From positions 1,723,066 to 1,787,065 of the forward strand of contig NZ_FUEZ01000004.1 of assembly GCF_900157365.1 (NCBI RefSeq): a DNA stretch of 64,000 nucleotides, written 5' to 3'. The translations under genes were made by a program, and so were the position numbers. The notes beneath the pieces were generated by a model. That model saw nothing but the letters and a program-made list of their open reading frames with translations, made no database searches and was not told the origin of the DNA. Origin of the DNA: Mycobacterium numidiamassiliense. GTDB lineage: Bacteria; Actinomycetota; Actinomycetes; Mycobacteriales; Mycobacteriaceae. Below, piece by piece: positions 25,463 through 36,382 of this stretch; position 1 is the stretch's first letter; every line of letters starts with the position of its first letter.

Positions 25463-26335
25463 GTGAGCGAGCTTCGGCTGATGGCGGTGCACGCCCACCC
25501 CGACGACGAGTCCAGCAAGGGCGCGGCCACCCTGGCCCGTTACGCCGACGAGGGTCATCGCGTCCTGGTGGTCACGCTGACCGGCGGCGAGCGCGGCGAC
25601 ATTCTCAATCCGGCAATGGACCTGCCCGACGTGCGCGAGCACATCGCCGAGATCCGCCGCGACGAGATGGCCAAGGCCGCCGAGATCCTGGGGGTCGAGC
25701 ACACCTGGCTCGGCTTCATCGACTCCGGCCTGCCCACCGGCGACCCGCCGCCCCCGCTGCCCGAGGACTGCTTCGCGCTGGTGCCGCTGGAGGTGGCCGC
25801 CGAGGCGCTGGTGCGGGTGGTTCGCGACTTCCGGCCGCACGTGATGACCACCTACGACGAGAACGGTGGCTATCCCCATCCCGATCACATTCGCTGCCAC
25901 CAGGTTTCGGTCGCGGCCTACGAGGCGGCCGCCGACTATTGCCGCTTCCCGGACGCCGGCGAGCCCTGGGCGGTGGCCAAGCTCTACTACAACCACGGCT
26001 TCCTGCGGGCGCGGATGCAGCTGCTGCACGACGAGGCCATCAAGCATGGTCAAGAGGCCCCGTTCAAGAAGTGGCTCGAGCACTGGGATCCCGCGCACGA
26101 CCCGTTCGCATCGCGGGTGACCACCCGTGTCGAATGCTCGAAATATTTCGGCCAGCGCGACGACGCGCTGCGCGCGCACGCCTCCCAGATCGACCCGAAT
26201 CACGACTTCTTCGCCGCTCCCCTTTCGTGGCAGGAGCGGCTGTGGCCGACCGAGGAATACGAATTGGCCCGATCCCGCGTGCCGGCCCACATACCCGAGA
26301 CGGATCTCTTCGCCGGAATCGAGAACAACGCGTGA
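25463..26335 (+). CDS. mca: Mycothiol S-conjugate amidase
   Basis: A 290-residue zinc amidase. [10 protein letters not shown] at the N-terminus (His12, Asp15 region) and [10 protein letters not shown] near 143-152 provide the metal ligands of the LmbE/MshB fold. Mca cleaves mycothiol-toxin adducts to mercapturic acids for export, a detoxification step specific to actinobacteria. AAGGGGG stands just before the GTG start. Its stop overlaps the next gene's start (GTGA), coupling it to a small membrane protein as in Rv1082-Rv1083. Confidence 0.93.
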   Translation: MSELRLMAVHAHPDDESSKGAATLARYADEGHRVLVVTLTGGERGDILNPAMDLPDVREHIAEIRRDEMAKAAEILGVEHTWLGFIDSGLPTGDPPPPLPEDCFALVPLEVAAEALVRVVRDFRPHVMTTYDENGGYPHPDHIRCHQVSVAAYEAAADYCRFPDAGEPWAVAKLYYNHGFLRARMQLLHDEAIKHGQEAPFKKWLEHWDPAHDPFASRVTTRVECSKYFGQRDDALRAHASQIDPNHDFFAAPLSWQERLWPTEEYELARSRVPAHIPETDLFAGIENNA

Positions 26336-26622
26336 GTCACCTTTTGCTCACAGTGATTGCGGACGGGGCGCCGCACAACAACGGGCCGGATTTCGGCAAG
26401 GCCAGCCCGCTGGGTCTGCTGGTGGTCGTGCTGCTGCTGATCGCCACCCTGTTCTTACTGCGATCGATGAACCGGCAACTGAAAAAGGTGCCCGAATCGT
26501 TCGACCCCCAGCACCCCGAGCCCGACCAAGCCGCCGACGAGGGCACCGACACGGTCGGGCAGAACCCCGGGCAGACGAATGGGCAGCCGGCGCCGGGGAA
26601 GCCGGACGATGAGCCCGGCTGA
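26332..26622 (+). CDS. Small single-pass membrane protein (Rv1083-like)
   Basis: A 96-residue protein with one membrane helix ([20 protein letters not shown], about 32-51) and a hydrophilic Pro/Asp/Gly-rich cytoplasmic tail (PGKPDDEPG at the end). The GTG start overlaps the mca stop by 4 bases, and the end overlaps the following gene by 14 bases, so it is translated from the mca transcript. Conserved position next to mca suggests a linked but unknown role. Confidence 0.8.
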   Translation: MSHLLLTVIADGAPHNNGPDFGKASPLGLLVVVLLLIATLFLLRSMNRQLKKVPESFDPQHPEPDQAADEGTDTVGQNPGQTNGQPAPGKPDDEPG

Positions 26623-28621
26623 CTCGTCGTCGGCGACCAACACCCTCGGGCTGGCCACCAGCCCGTATCTGCGTCAGCACGCCGACAACCCGGTGCACTG
26701 GCAGCAGTGGACGCCGCAGGCGCTGGCGCAAGCCGCCGCCCGCGATGTGCCGATCCTGCTGTCGATCGGCTACGCCGCATGCCATTGGTGTCACGTGATG
26801 GCCCACGAATCGTTCGAGGACGACGAGGTGGCCGCGGCGATGAACGCGGGATTCGTCTGCATCAAGGTCGACCGCGAGGAACGCCCGGACATCGACGCGG
26901 TGTACATGAACGCCACCGTCGCGCTGACCGGGCACGGCGGCTGGCCGATGACATGCTTCCTGACCCCCGACGGCCGGCCTTTCTTCTGTGGCACCTATTA
27001 CCCGAAAGAGGGCTTCCTGCAGCTTCTTTCGGCTGTCAGCGACACGTGGCAGAGCCGTCGCGGTGAGGTCGAGGAGGCCGGCGACCACATCGTCGGCGAG
27101 TTGCGCAAGGTCTCGGCCGGTCTGCCTTCCGGGGGCCCGAACGTCGCTCCCGAGCTGTGTGATCACGCCGTCGCGACCGTGCTGCGCGAACAGGACACGG
27201 TGCACGGCGGCTTCGGTGGCGCGCCGAAATTCCCGCCGTCGGCGTTGCTCGAGGCGCTGCTGCGCCACTACGAGCGCACCGGATCGCCGGCCGCGCTGCA
27301 CGCCGTCGCCCAGGCCGGCAACGCCATGGCACGCGGCGGCATCTATGACCAACTTGCCGGCGGCTTCGCCCGCTACAGCGTCGACAATGCCTGGGTCATA
27401 CCGCATTTCGAGAAGATGCTGTACGACAATGCGCTACTGCTGCGTGCCTACGCGCACTGGGCCCGGCGCACCGCGGATCCGTTGGCGCGCCGCGTCGCCC
27501 GCGATACCGCGAACTTTCTGCTCGACGACCTGGCCGACGGCGACCTGTTCGTCTCGTCCCTGGATGCCGACGCGGACGGCCGCGAGGGCTCGACCTACGT
27601 ATGGACGCCCGAGCAGCTGACCGAGGTTCTCGGTGACGACGACGGCCGTTGGGCCGCAGGTGTTTTCGCCGTCACCGAGGACGGCACCTTCGAGCACGGG
27701 GCGTCGGTGCTGCAGGCCCCCGCAGACGTCGACGAGCAACGGCTGCAACGCATCCGGGCCGCGCTGCTGACCGCCCGGCGCATCCGGATTCAGCCCGGAC
27801 GCGACGACAAAGTGATCACCTCGTGGAACGGGCTGGCGATCACCGCGCTGGCCGAGGCCAGCGTTGCCCTGGACGAACCCGAATTCGCCCATGCCGCGAG
27901 GCGCTGCGCGACGGCGCTGCTGGACAGCCACGTCGTCGCCGGCCGGCTGCGACGGGCCAGCCTGGGTGGCGTGGTCGGCGAAAGCGCCGCCATCCTCGAA
28001 GACCACGCCATGCTGGCCAGCGGGCTGCTTGCGCTCTATCAGCTCACCGCCGACCAGGCGTGGCTGACGGCGGCAAGCGACTTGCTCGACACCGCGCTGG
28101 CGCACTTCGCGGACCCGCACCAACCCGGCCGCTGGTATGACACCGCCGACGACGCCGAGCAGCTGATGCTGCGGCCCGCCGACCCGGTGGACGGGGCGAC
28201 GCCGTCGGGCGCGTCGACGATCACCGAAGCGCTGCTGACCGCGGCGCATCTGGTCGAAGACGAGCGCGCTCAGCGCTACCTGCACGCGGCGGGCGTTGCG
28301 CTGCAAGCGCATTCGGTGCTGCTGGCGGGGGCCCCGCGGTCGGCTGGGCATTGGCTGGCCGTCGCCGAAGCCGCGGTCCGCGGGCCCCTGCAGATCGCCG
28401 TCGCCGGTGACCCGTCGCGGTCGGCGCTGCTGGCCGAGGCGCGCCGACTCGCCCCCGGCGGGGCGATCGTCGTCGGCGGGCAAGCGGACTCGTCGGTGCC
28501 GCTGGCCGGCCGCAACCGCATCGCCGATGCCGACGCCGCCTACGTGTGCCGCGGCCGGGTCTGCGATCTGCCCGTCACGACGGCAGCGGAACTGGCCGGC
28601 GCCCTCGGGGTGCCCGGGTAG
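26609..28621 (+). CDS. Thioredoxin domain-containing protein (DUF255/YyaL family)
   Basis: A 670-residue protein. The N-terminal 170 residues are a thioredoxin-like domain: TNTLGLATSPYLRQHADNPV is the family hallmark and GYAACHWCHVM holds a CxxC pair (Cys58, Cys61), with GGWPMTCFLTPDG further on. The remainder is an alpha-helical (alpha/alpha)6-type domain like those of N-acylglucosamine epimerases, with GGIYDQLAGGFARYSVD and MLYDNALL. It corresponds to Rv1084 and relatives of mammalian SPATA20. ATG 26609 has GGGGAAG upstream. The reaction is not established. Confidence 0.88.
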   Translation: MSPADSSSATNTLGLATSPYLRQHADNPVHWQQWTPQALAQAAARDVPILLSIGYAACHWCHVMAHESFEDDEVAAAMNAGFVCIKVDREERPDIDAVYMNATVALTGHGGWPMTCFLTPDGRPFFCGTYYPKEGFLQLLSAVSDTWQSRRGEVEEAGDHIVGELRKVSAGLPSGGPNVAPELCDHAVATVLREQDTVHGGFGGAPKFPPSALLEALLRHYERTGSPAALHAVAQAGNAMARGGIYDQLAGGFARYSVDNAWVIPHFEKMLYDNALLLRAYAHWARRTADPLARRVARDTANFLLDDLADGDLFVSSLDADADGREGSTYVWTPEQLTEVLGDDDGRWAAGVFAVTEDGTFEHGASVLQAPADVDEQRLQRIRAALLTARRIRIQPGRDDKVITSWNGLAITALAEASVALDEPEFAHAARRCATALLDSHVVAGRLRRASLGGVVGESAAILEDHAMLASGLLALYQLTADQAWLTAASDLLDTALAHFADPHQPGRWYDTADDAEQLMLRPADPVDGATPSGASTITEALLTAAHLVEDERAQRYLHAAGVALQAHSVLLAGAPRSAGHWLAVAEAAVRGPLQIAVAGDPSRSALLAEARRLAPGGAIVVGGQADSSVPLAGRNRIADADAAYVCRGRVCDLPVTTAAELAGALGVPG

Positions 28622-28627
28622 TAGCGT
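28622..28627 (+). promoter_or_regulatory. -10 element TAGCGT, leaderless promoter for the isomerase-like gene
   Basis: TAGCGT directly follows the preceding stop codon and ends 8 bp before ATG 28636; there is no ribosome site. Confidence 0.45.
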
Positions 28628-28635
28628 TGCGTCCC

Positions 28636-29031
28636 ATGCCGACTGCCGACGACAAGGTCCAAGCGATCACCGACACGGTCAACCGCTACATCGCGCTCCT
28701 CGGCGACGGCGACGTGGACGGGTTGGTCAGCCTGTACGCCGACGACGCCACGGTCGAGGACCCGGTCGGCGGAGAGGTCCACATCGGCAGCCAGGCGATC
28801 AAGGGGTTCTACTCGGCTCTCGGTTTTCAAGAAGCCAACGTCGACCGGTCCGCCGAGCTGGTCTCGCTGCGGGTCGCCGGCAACGAGGCGGCTTTTCATT
28901 TCCGATTGATCGTGGCCGCCGGCGACAGCAAGATCCGCATCGAGCCGATCGACACCATGGTCTTCAATGACGACGGCAAGGTCAGCGCGATGAAGGCCTA
29001 CTGGTCGGCGGCCGACGTCACCCAGCTGTAG
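28636..29031 (+). CDS. Ketosteroid isomerase-like NTF2-fold protein
   Basis: A 131-residue protein of the steroid delta-isomerase/SnoaL fold. VNRYIALLGDGDVDGLVSLYADDATVEDPVGG is the typical first helix and cone entrance, with acidic residues where ketosteroid isomerases keep their base, and GKVSAMKAYWSAADV ends the sheet. Steroid isomerase activity is possible but the catalytic Tyr/Asp set cannot be confirmed. It lies 4 bp from the end of the convergent hemolysin III-like gene. Confidence 0.75.
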   Translation: MPTADDKVQAITDTVNRYIALLGDGDVDGLVSLYADDATVEDPVGGEVHIGSQAIKGFYSALGFQEANVDRSAELVSLRVAGNEAAFHFRLIVAAGDSKIRIEPIDTMVFNDDGKVSAMKAYWSAADVTQL

Positions 29032-29035
29032 CGGG

Positions 29036-29773
29036 CTAGAACACCACAAACCACATCGCGATGTAGTGGCAGATCGCCGCGACCGCGGTGCAGGCGTGGA
29101 AGAACTCGTGGTAGCCGAATGTCGACGGCCACGGGTCCGGCCAGCGCAGGGCGTAGAGGATGCCGCCGATGCTGTATAGCGCGCCGCCAACGAACAGCAG
29201 CACCATCGCGGCCACCCCGGCGTTGTGCAGGATCTCGCCGGTGTACCAGACCGCCACCCACCCCAGCAGGATGTAGAGCGGCACACCCACCCAGCGCGGC
29301 GCCGACGGCCACAACATCTTCAGCAGGATCCCGGCCGCCGCGCCACCCCAGACAATCCACAACACCACGTGTCCGTCGCGCGGCGATAGGGCCAACAGCG
29401 CGAACGGTGTGTAGCTGCCCGCGATGAACACGAAGATCATCGAGTGATCGGCCCGCTTCATCCATTTCTGGGCGGTCGCCGATCTCCAGTGCACGCGGTG
29501 ATAGGTGGCGCTGACGGTGAACATGACGATCGTGGCCGCGGTGTAGAGCAGCGTCGCCAGGCCGGCGCGGGTCGATCCGGCCGCCCACGACACCGCGACC
29601 AGCGAAGCGCCGGCGAAGACGGCGATCCCGGCCGCGTACACGTGGATCCAGCCGCGGAATCGGGGTTTGGTCAGTACCCGGGCGACGCCGTCGACCAGGT
29701 GCTGCGTGGCGTTGGCCGCGAGTCCGTGCGGTTCGGGCTCGTCGGTGGTGGCCGTCCTGGTCTGGCCGCTCAT
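29036..29773 (-). CDS. Hemolysin III (PAQR/YqfA-like) family membrane protein
   Basis: A 245-residue protein with a polar N-terminus of about 45 residues and seven hydrophobic segments. Family marks are SATYHRVHW near 114, [16 protein letters not shown] near 133-148 and [21 protein letters not shown] at the end, which hold the conserved Ser, Asp and His residues of PAQR-type hydrolases. It matches Rv1085c. AGGAG stands 4 bases before the ATG. True haemolytic activity should not be assumed; membrane lipid or metal-dependent amidase roles are proposed for the family. Confidence 0.85.
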   Translation of the reverse strand: MSGQTRTATTDEPEPHGLAANATQHLVDGVARVLTKPRFRGWIHVYAAGIAVFAGASLVAVSWAAGSTRAGLATLLYTAATIVMFTVSATYHRVHWRSATAQKWMKRADHSMIFVFIAGSYTPFALLALSPRDGHVVLWIVWGGAAAGILLKMLWPSAPRWVGVPLYILLGWVAVWYTGEILHNAGVAAMVLLFVGGALYSIGGILYALRWPDPWPSTFGYHEFFHACTAVAAICHYIAMWFVVF

Positions 29774-29850
29774 GTCTCCTGCTGCCGTGTCGAGGTAGGC
29801 GGTGAAACTGCCCGCGCCGGATATCGCTCAACACTAGTGCGGCGCGCTCA

Positions 29851-29881
29851 ATTGTCGACCAAGGGTCGACCAATTGTCGAC
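29851..29881. promoter_or_regulatory. Cluster of GTCGAC dyads between divergent genes
   Basis: GTCGACC-AAG-GGTCGAC (29854-29870) is a perfect inverted repeat, and ATTGTCGAC occurs on both sides (29851-29859 and 29873-29881). Three GTCGAC cores in 31 bp upstream of the prenyl synthase promoter suggest an operator. No regulator is assigned. Confidence 0.4.
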
Positions 29882-29938
29882 GCCGAAATATCCGTGAGAT
29901 TGCTGGAAGTGCACAACCGAATTCGTCGCGGCCCGCAG

Positions 29939-29944
29939 TAGGGT
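29939..29944 (+). promoter_or_regulatory. -10 element TAGGGT, leaderless promoter for the Z-prenyl synthase
   Basis: TAGGGT ends 8 bp before the GTG at 29953, with no ribosome site in the gap. Confidence 0.5.
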
Positions 29945-29952
29945 GGATCTTC

Positions 29953-30741
29953 GTGGAAGTTATCCCGCCGCGGCTCAAAAACCCGCTGTATCGCGTCTAC
30001 GAGCTGCGGCTGCGCCAGGGTCTGTCCGCCTCCAGGTCCGAGCTTCCCCGCCACATCGCGGTGCTGTGCGACGGAAACCGGCGGTGGGCACGCGACGCGG
30101 GCTATGACGACGTCAGCTACGGCTACCGGATGGGTGCGGCAAAGATTGCCGAGATGCTGCGCTGGTGCGAGCAAGCCGGCATCGAGATGACCACCGTCTA
30201 TCTGCTCTCTACCGAAAATCTGCAGCGCGACCCCGACGAGCTGGCCGCGCTCATCGAGATCATCACCGACGTCGTCGAGGAGATCTGCGCCCCGGCCAAT
30301 CGCTGGAGCGTGCGCACCGTCGGCGATCTCGAGTTGCTCGGCGAGGAACCGGCGCGCCGGCTGCGCGGAGCGGTGGGGTCTACGCCGGAGGTGGCGCCTT
30401 TCCACGTCAACGTTGCGGTCGGCTACGGCGGCCGCCAGGAGATCGTCGATGCGGTTCGGGGACTGCTGAGCAAGGAACTCGCCAACGGCGCGACCGGCGA
30501 GGAACTCGTCGAGGCGGTGACCGTCGAGGCCATCTCGGAAAACCTGTACACCTATGGGCAGCCGGACCCCGACTTGGTGATCCGGACGTCGGGCGAGCAG
30601 CGGCTGTCCGGCTTTCTGTTGTGGCAGAGCGCGTACTCGGAGATGTGGTTCTGCGAAGCGCACTGGCCCGCATTCCGCCGAGTCGATTTTCTGCGTGCCC
30701 TGCGTGACTACACCCAGCGGCATCGCCGGTACGGCAAGTAG
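29953..30741 (+). CDS. Short-chain (Z)-isoprenyl diphosphate synthase (Rv1086-like)
   Basis: A 262-residue cis-prenyltransferase. Region I is HIAVLCDGNRRWAR with the catalytic Asp40, and region V is RTSGEQRLSGFLLWQSAYSE near 213-232. In M. tuberculosis the Rv1086 enzyme makes omega,E,Z-farnesyl diphosphate from geranyl diphosphate, feeding decaprenyl phosphate synthesis for the cell wall; the same position supports that here. Chain length depends on a few residues near region III that I cannot judge reliably. GTG start, probably leaderless. Confidence 0.88.
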   Translation: MEVIPPRLKNPLYRVYELRLRQGLSASRSELPRHIAVLCDGNRRWARDAGYDDVSYGYRMGAAKIAEMLRWCEQAGIEMTTVYLLSTENLQRDPDELAALIEIITDVVEEICAPANRWSVRTVGDLELLGEEPARRLRGAVGSTPEVAPFHVNVAVGYGGRQEIVDAVRGLLSKELANGATGEELVEAVTVEAISENLYTYGQPDPDLVIRTSGEQRLSGFLLWQSAYSEMWFCEAHWPAFRRVDFLRALRDYTQRHRRYGK

Positions 30742-30785
30742 CTTCGCGGGCCTGCGCTGTCGGTGGCGCGTGCCACACTAGATGA

Positions 30786-32171
30786 ATGGCTGCGCTGTCG
30801 GCGGTGGTTTTCACGCTGAGCGGGTGGCTCGGGTTATACCTGCTATCCCGTGATCCGCGTAAGCCTGTGCTGGTGTTGGCCGCCATCGGGTTGTGCGGCT
30901 TCGCGCTGGTGGTGGCCCTCGACGCCGTGCGCATCGCGAGCCTGACCCACGCCGGTCCGCTGAGCCGGCTCGAGATCTATCTGGTCGCACTGCCCAGCGT
31001 CGCGTGGTTTGCCGTGCTGATCGAGCTCGCCCGTCCTCGCGATCGTTGGCGGGCGCGCACGCGCGAGGTGCTGCTGGTGACTTTCGTCGGCGCGCTCACC
31101 CTGCTTGCCGCGATGATGGCCGGCAGCGTCGACGGGCCACTGCGCCCCGGTCACGTGCTGATGTTCGCCGTGATCTCGATCTCCACGCTCGGCGCGATGG
31201 GTGTTGCGCTGGTGCGCCGGCCCGTGCCGCAGACGTCGGCAGGCCGGCCCGGCCTGGGACTGGTCATCGTTGCGACGCTGTTCTTCGCGTTGGGCAACGC
31301 CATCCTGATCATTCCGCTCGGGCTGCTACCCAGTTGGCTGGCGCTGGCGTCGACGGGATTCGACGTGCTGCTGCTGGGCGTGGCGGTGGCGTTGTCGGAT
31401 GCCTTCGACGAGGGCCAGGCGTTGCGCGCCGACATGCTGCGCTCGTTCATCGGCTGTTCGGCGGTGGCGTCGCTGTTCGGTGGGCAGGTGTTGATCGGCC
31501 TCGCGCTGACCCGCGATGGGTCCACTGCACAAACCGCGCTGACGGTGCTGTTGTTCACCACGCTGGCCGCCGCGGTGGCGGTGCAAGTACTGGCCGATCC
31601 GCTGGCCGGGGTGCTGGATCGGCTGGCGTTCTCGAAATCGCCTGCGTTGCGGGCTGATCGGGCCGCGCTGCGGCATACCGGGGCGGCGTTGCCGCTGCGT
31701 GCCGACGATCCGCTCGTCGATGTCGACGACGACACCTTCGCCAGGCTCACCCGCCGCGCCCTGGGCCACTATGGCGACCTGACCAAGCTGGTCGCCAGCC
31801 CACTGACCGCGCTGCCCGTGATCGACGAGCGATTGGCCGCCCGGGGTGCACCCGACCATCCGCTGGAGCGGGCCAACGAACTCAAGGCCGTGCTGGCCGA
31901 TCACATCGGGCGACTCAAGCCGCGCGATGGCGGCGATTTCGGAACCACCGAGCAGTGGCGCTACTACAACGCGCTGTACTTCCCGTACGTCGTCGGGGTG
32001 CGTGCCTACGCGCAGAACGCCACCGCCTCCGGTCTGGATCCCACCGCCCGGCAGGCCTGGCAGTGGTTGGTCACCGAGGTGCCGCAGCGTTCGCTGCACA
32101 ACTGGCAAAACGCCGCGGCCCGGCTCATCGCCGCCGACCTCCGCGGGCGCGTCGCCGTCCCCACCGACTAA
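30786..32171 (+). CDS. Membrane protein of unknown function with N-terminal multi-pass domain
   Basis: A 461-residue protein. About eight hydrophobic segments fill residues 1-280 (for example LGMLTLLAAMMAG-like and LGLVIVATLFFALGNAILII), after which a soluble domain of about 170 residues follows (DDTFARLTRRALGHYGDLTKL, EQWRYYNALYFPYVVGVRAYA). The layout recalls 7TM sensor proteins but there is no kinase, cyclase or GGDEF motif. The stop codon lies in the first unit of a 20-bp tandem repeat. I do not recognise the family and do not recall it at this place in M. tuberculosis. Confidence 0.7.
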   Translation: MAALSAVVFTLSGWLGLYLLSRDPRKPVLVLAAIGLCGFALVVALDAVRIASLTHAGPLSRLEIYLVALPSVAWFAVLIELARPRDRWRARTREVLLVTFVGALTLLAAMMAGSVDGPLRPGHVLMFAVISISTLGAMGVALVRRPVPQTSAGRPGLGLVIVATLFFALGNAILIIPLGLLPSWLALASTGFDVLLLGVAVALSDAFDEGQALRADMLRSFIGCSAVASLFGGQVLIGLALTRDGSTAQTALTVLLFTTLAAAVAVQVLADPLAGVLDRLAFSKSPALRADRAALRHTGAALPLRADDPLVDVDDDTFARLTRRALGHYGDLTKLVASPLTALPVIDERLAARGAPDHPLERANELKAVLADHIGRLKPRDGGDFGTTEQWRYYNALYFPYVVGVRAYAQNATASGLDPTARQAWQWLVTEVPQRSLHNWQNAAARLIAADLRGRVAVPTD

Positions 32172-32227
32172 TCCAACGACACCACAGCTAATCCAGCGAC
32201 ACCACAGCTAATCCAGCGACACCACAG
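32168..32227 (+). repeat. Three tandem 20-bp repeats starting at a stop codon
   Basis: CTAATCCARCGACACCACAG is repeated three times (32168-32187, 32188-32207, 32208-32227); only the first unit differs, with A instead of G at one site. The TAA of the membrane protein lies in the first unit, and each later unit repeats that stop. Confidence 0.9.
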
Positions 32228-32311
32228 TCGCAAGGCGGCTGCTGGCGGCAACGTGCGGATCGCGGCCGGGGCCGGCAAGCACGTGTTGCTGATGGATTTC
32301 GTCATCCCCGA
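32228..32311 (+). pseudogene. Possible methyltransferase fragment
   Basis: After the repeats one frame reads GKHVLLMDFVIPEHDRDSLG, which resembles the strand that ends many SAM-dependent O-methyltransferases (LLLVEFVLPE-type). It has no credible start and loses similarity after about 25 codons, so it would be a decayed remnant. The similarity is short and may be chance. Confidence 0.25.
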
Positions 32312-32462
32312 GCATGATCGCGACTCTCTGGGCCACAGGCTGGCGTCTAAATCCAGATTCGGCGCCGATCACGGGAATACGGCGAGGAAATCCCTGGTCA
32401 TAGTTTGCGTGGCAGTAGTTGGCAGTGCCACGCGTCGATATGGCAGTGCTCTGGCGGCACGC

Positions 32463-32476
32463 TCAAACCTGTTCGA
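32463..32476. promoter_or_regulatory. Sequence matching the KstR operator consensus
   Basis: TCAAACCTGTTCGA fits the KstR consensus TnnAACnnGTTnnA at all eight fixed positions and lies 29 bp upstream of the small membrane protein's ATG. The gene is not a known sterol gene, so the match may be fortuitous. Confidence 0.35.
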
Positions 32477-32505
32477 CAAAATCCGCCATTGCGAGGAGAA
32501 ATCAC

Positions 32506-32922
32506 ATGTCCGCTGTATCTGGCATACCGACCAGACACCTCTACGACTCGACCGACTCGTTGCTGCGTTTCGCCATGCGTGCTGATGCCACCGTCACGGG
32601 CCTGTGCGGCCTGGCCGTCGCCGTCGCCGCCGACCCGCTGTCGTCGATGACCGGTCTGACGTCCGGAACCGAATACGCCCTCGGCGCTTTCTTCGTGCTC
32701 TACGGGGTGGTCGTGTTCAGCCTGGCCGCGATGTCGAACCTGCGCAGCGTGGGGGTCGGCGTCGTCGCGGCCAACGTCGCCTGCACGCTGGGCGCCATCG
32801 TGGCCGCCGAGGCACTGCCGTTGACCGCGACCGGGGTGGCCGCGTCACTGGCCAGTGCCATCTACACCGCGACCTTCGCGGGGTTGCAGTACCTCGGGGT
32901 GCGCCGTCTGGCGACGGCGTAA
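32506..32922 (+). CDS. Small four-helix membrane protein
   Basis: A 138-residue protein with about four hydrophobic segments after a 20-residue polar start: LCGLAVAVAADPL, ALGAFFVLYGVVVFSLAAM, VGVVAANVACTLGAIVAAEA and ASLASAIYTATFAGLQYL. GAGGAG ends about 8 bases before the ATG, fixing the start. The family is unknown; such proteins are often annotated only as integral membrane proteins. A KstR-like box lies upstream and a strong hairpin downstream. Confidence 0.75.
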   Translation: MSAVSGIPTRHLYDSTDSLLRFAMRADATVTGLCGLAVAVAADPLSSMTGLTSGTEYALGAFFVLYGVVVFSLAAMSNLRSVGVGVVAANVACTLGAIVAAEALPLTATGVAASLASAIYTATFAGLQYLGVRRLATA

Positions 32923-32932
32923 CTCCGTTCCC

Positions 32933-32985
32933 GCCGATGCGGGGCGCCTCCGCTTCACCCCCGCGGAGTGCGGCCCCGCATCGGC
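32933..32985. terminator. Large hairpin between convergent genes
   Basis: GCCGATGCGGGGC (32933-32945) is a perfect 13-bp inverted match to 32973-32985, and the 27-base interior contains a second stem (CTCCGC with GCGGAG). Placed between the ends of the membrane-protein gene and coaA, it probably acts as a bidirectional terminator although it lacks long T runs. Confidence 0.7.
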
Positions 32986-33027
32986 CGTTTCGGGGCACTT
33001 GTGAAGGCCTGCTCGGGGCCTGCCACG

Positions 33028-35362
<2,335 letters not shown>

Positions 35363-35381
35363 TCGGCCGGGCGGGCCCGCG

Positions 35382-35407
35382 ATTCGCCGCGACACGGCGC
35401 GGCGAAT
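35382..35407 (+). terminator. Hairpin terminator between glyA and desA2
   Basis: ATTCGCCGCG (35382-35391) pairs perfectly with CGCGGCGAAT (35398-35407) around a six-base loop, 19 bp beyond the glyA stop. The following TTCG gives only a weak U tract. Confidence 0.65.
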
Positions 35408-35431
35408 TTCGTAGAACCTGTGTACGGGGGT

Positions 35432-35437
35432 TACAGT
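35432..35437 (+). promoter_or_regulatory. -10 element TACAGT, leaderless promoter for desA2
   Basis: TACAGT ends 6 bp before ATG 35444, downstream of the glyA terminator, so desA2 has its own promoter. Confidence 0.55.
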
Positions 35438-35443
35438 TACTTC

Positions 35444-36271
35444 ATGGCACAGAAACCTGTCGCTAATGCGCTGACGCTGGAACTCGAGCCGCTCGTCGAA
35501 GCGGAAATGGCGCGCCACCTCGGCACCGATGAGACGTGGTTCGCCCACGACTTCGTACCGTTCGACCGTGGCGAGAACTTCGCCTTCCTCGGTGGGCGCG
35601 ACTGGGATCCGTCCCAGGCGACGTTGCCGAGGCAGTTCACCGACGCGTGCGAAATCCTGCTGCTGCTTAAAGACAACCTCGCCGGACACCACCGCGAGTT
35701 GGTTGACCACTTCATCCTCGAGGATTATTGGGGCCGCTTTCTCGGTCGGTGGACCGGGGAAGAGCATCTGCACGCCATCGCGCTACGCGAATACCTGGTG
35801 GTGACTCGCGAGGTCGACCCGACCGCCAACGAAGAGGCGCGGGTCCAGTACGTGATGAAGGGTTATCGGGCCGACACGTACACCCAGGTCGAAACCCTGG
35901 TGTATATGGCGTTCACCGAGCGCACCCACGCTGTCTTCTGCCGCAACCTGGCCGCTCAGCTCGAGGAGCCGATCCTGGCCGGACTCATCGACCGGATCGC
36001 CCGCGACGAGGCGCGCCACGAACTCCTGTTCTCCAACCTCGTCGCGCATTGCCTCGAATACACCCGCGACGAGACAATCGCCGCGATTGCCGCCCGCGCG
36101 GCCGATCTTGAAGTTGTCGGCGCCGACATCGACTCCTACGCGGACAAGGTGCAAAACGTCGCTGACGCCGGAATTTTCGGCGTCCAGGACCTGCGTCAGG
36201 CGATCTCGGATCGCATCGTTGCCTGGGGAGTGGCCGACGAGCCGCAACTCCGGCAATTCGTCGTCGGCTGA
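35444..36271 (+). CDS. desA2: Acyl-[acyl-carrier-protein] desaturase-like protein DesA2
   Basis: A 275-residue di-iron ferritin-like protein, the same length as M. tuberculosis DesA2. Metal-ligand helices show LVEAEMARHL, the ENFAFLGG region, EEHLHAIALREYL, TERTHAVFCR and RDEARHELLFSNL, the last being the second ExxH motif. DesA proteins introduce double bonds in meromycolate precursors on ACP; DesA2 of M. tuberculosis is atypical in its active site, so activity here is not certain. The ATG at 35444 is favoured by the leaderless -10 over a GTG eight codons upstream. Confidence 0.88.
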   Translation: MAQKPVANALTLELEPLVEAEMARHLGTDETWFAHDFVPFDRGENFAFLGGRDWDPSQATLPRQFTDACEILLLLKDNLAGHHRELVDHFILEDYWGRFLGRWTGEEHLHAIALREYLVVTREVDPTANEEARVQYVMKGYRADTYTQVETLVYMAFTERTHAVFCRNLAAQLEEPILAGLIDRIARDEARHELLFSNLVAHCLEYTRDETIAAIAARAADLEVVGADIDSYADKVQNVADAGIFGVQDLRQAISDRIVAWGVADEPQLRQFVVG

Positions 36272-36382
36272 GCCGATAGACGCGCCCGACAGGGCTGCCC
36301 GCTTCCTCAACGCCGCTCGCTGAGTCGACGTTCGGCGCGCCTGCGCGGCGGCAAAGCGGCGACGAGAGTAGCGTCGTTCTCG

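Noticed and set aside
29036..29773. Taking the hemolysin III name as evidence of a toxin
   Set aside because: The family is PAQR-like membrane proteins; no secretion or pore-forming feature is present.
24728..30867. 17-bp match (ATCCGCGTAAGCCTGTG) between the greA leader and the start of the 30786 gene
   Set aside because: One copy is coding and the other non-coding, with no extension on either side; a match of this length can arise by chance in 64 kb.
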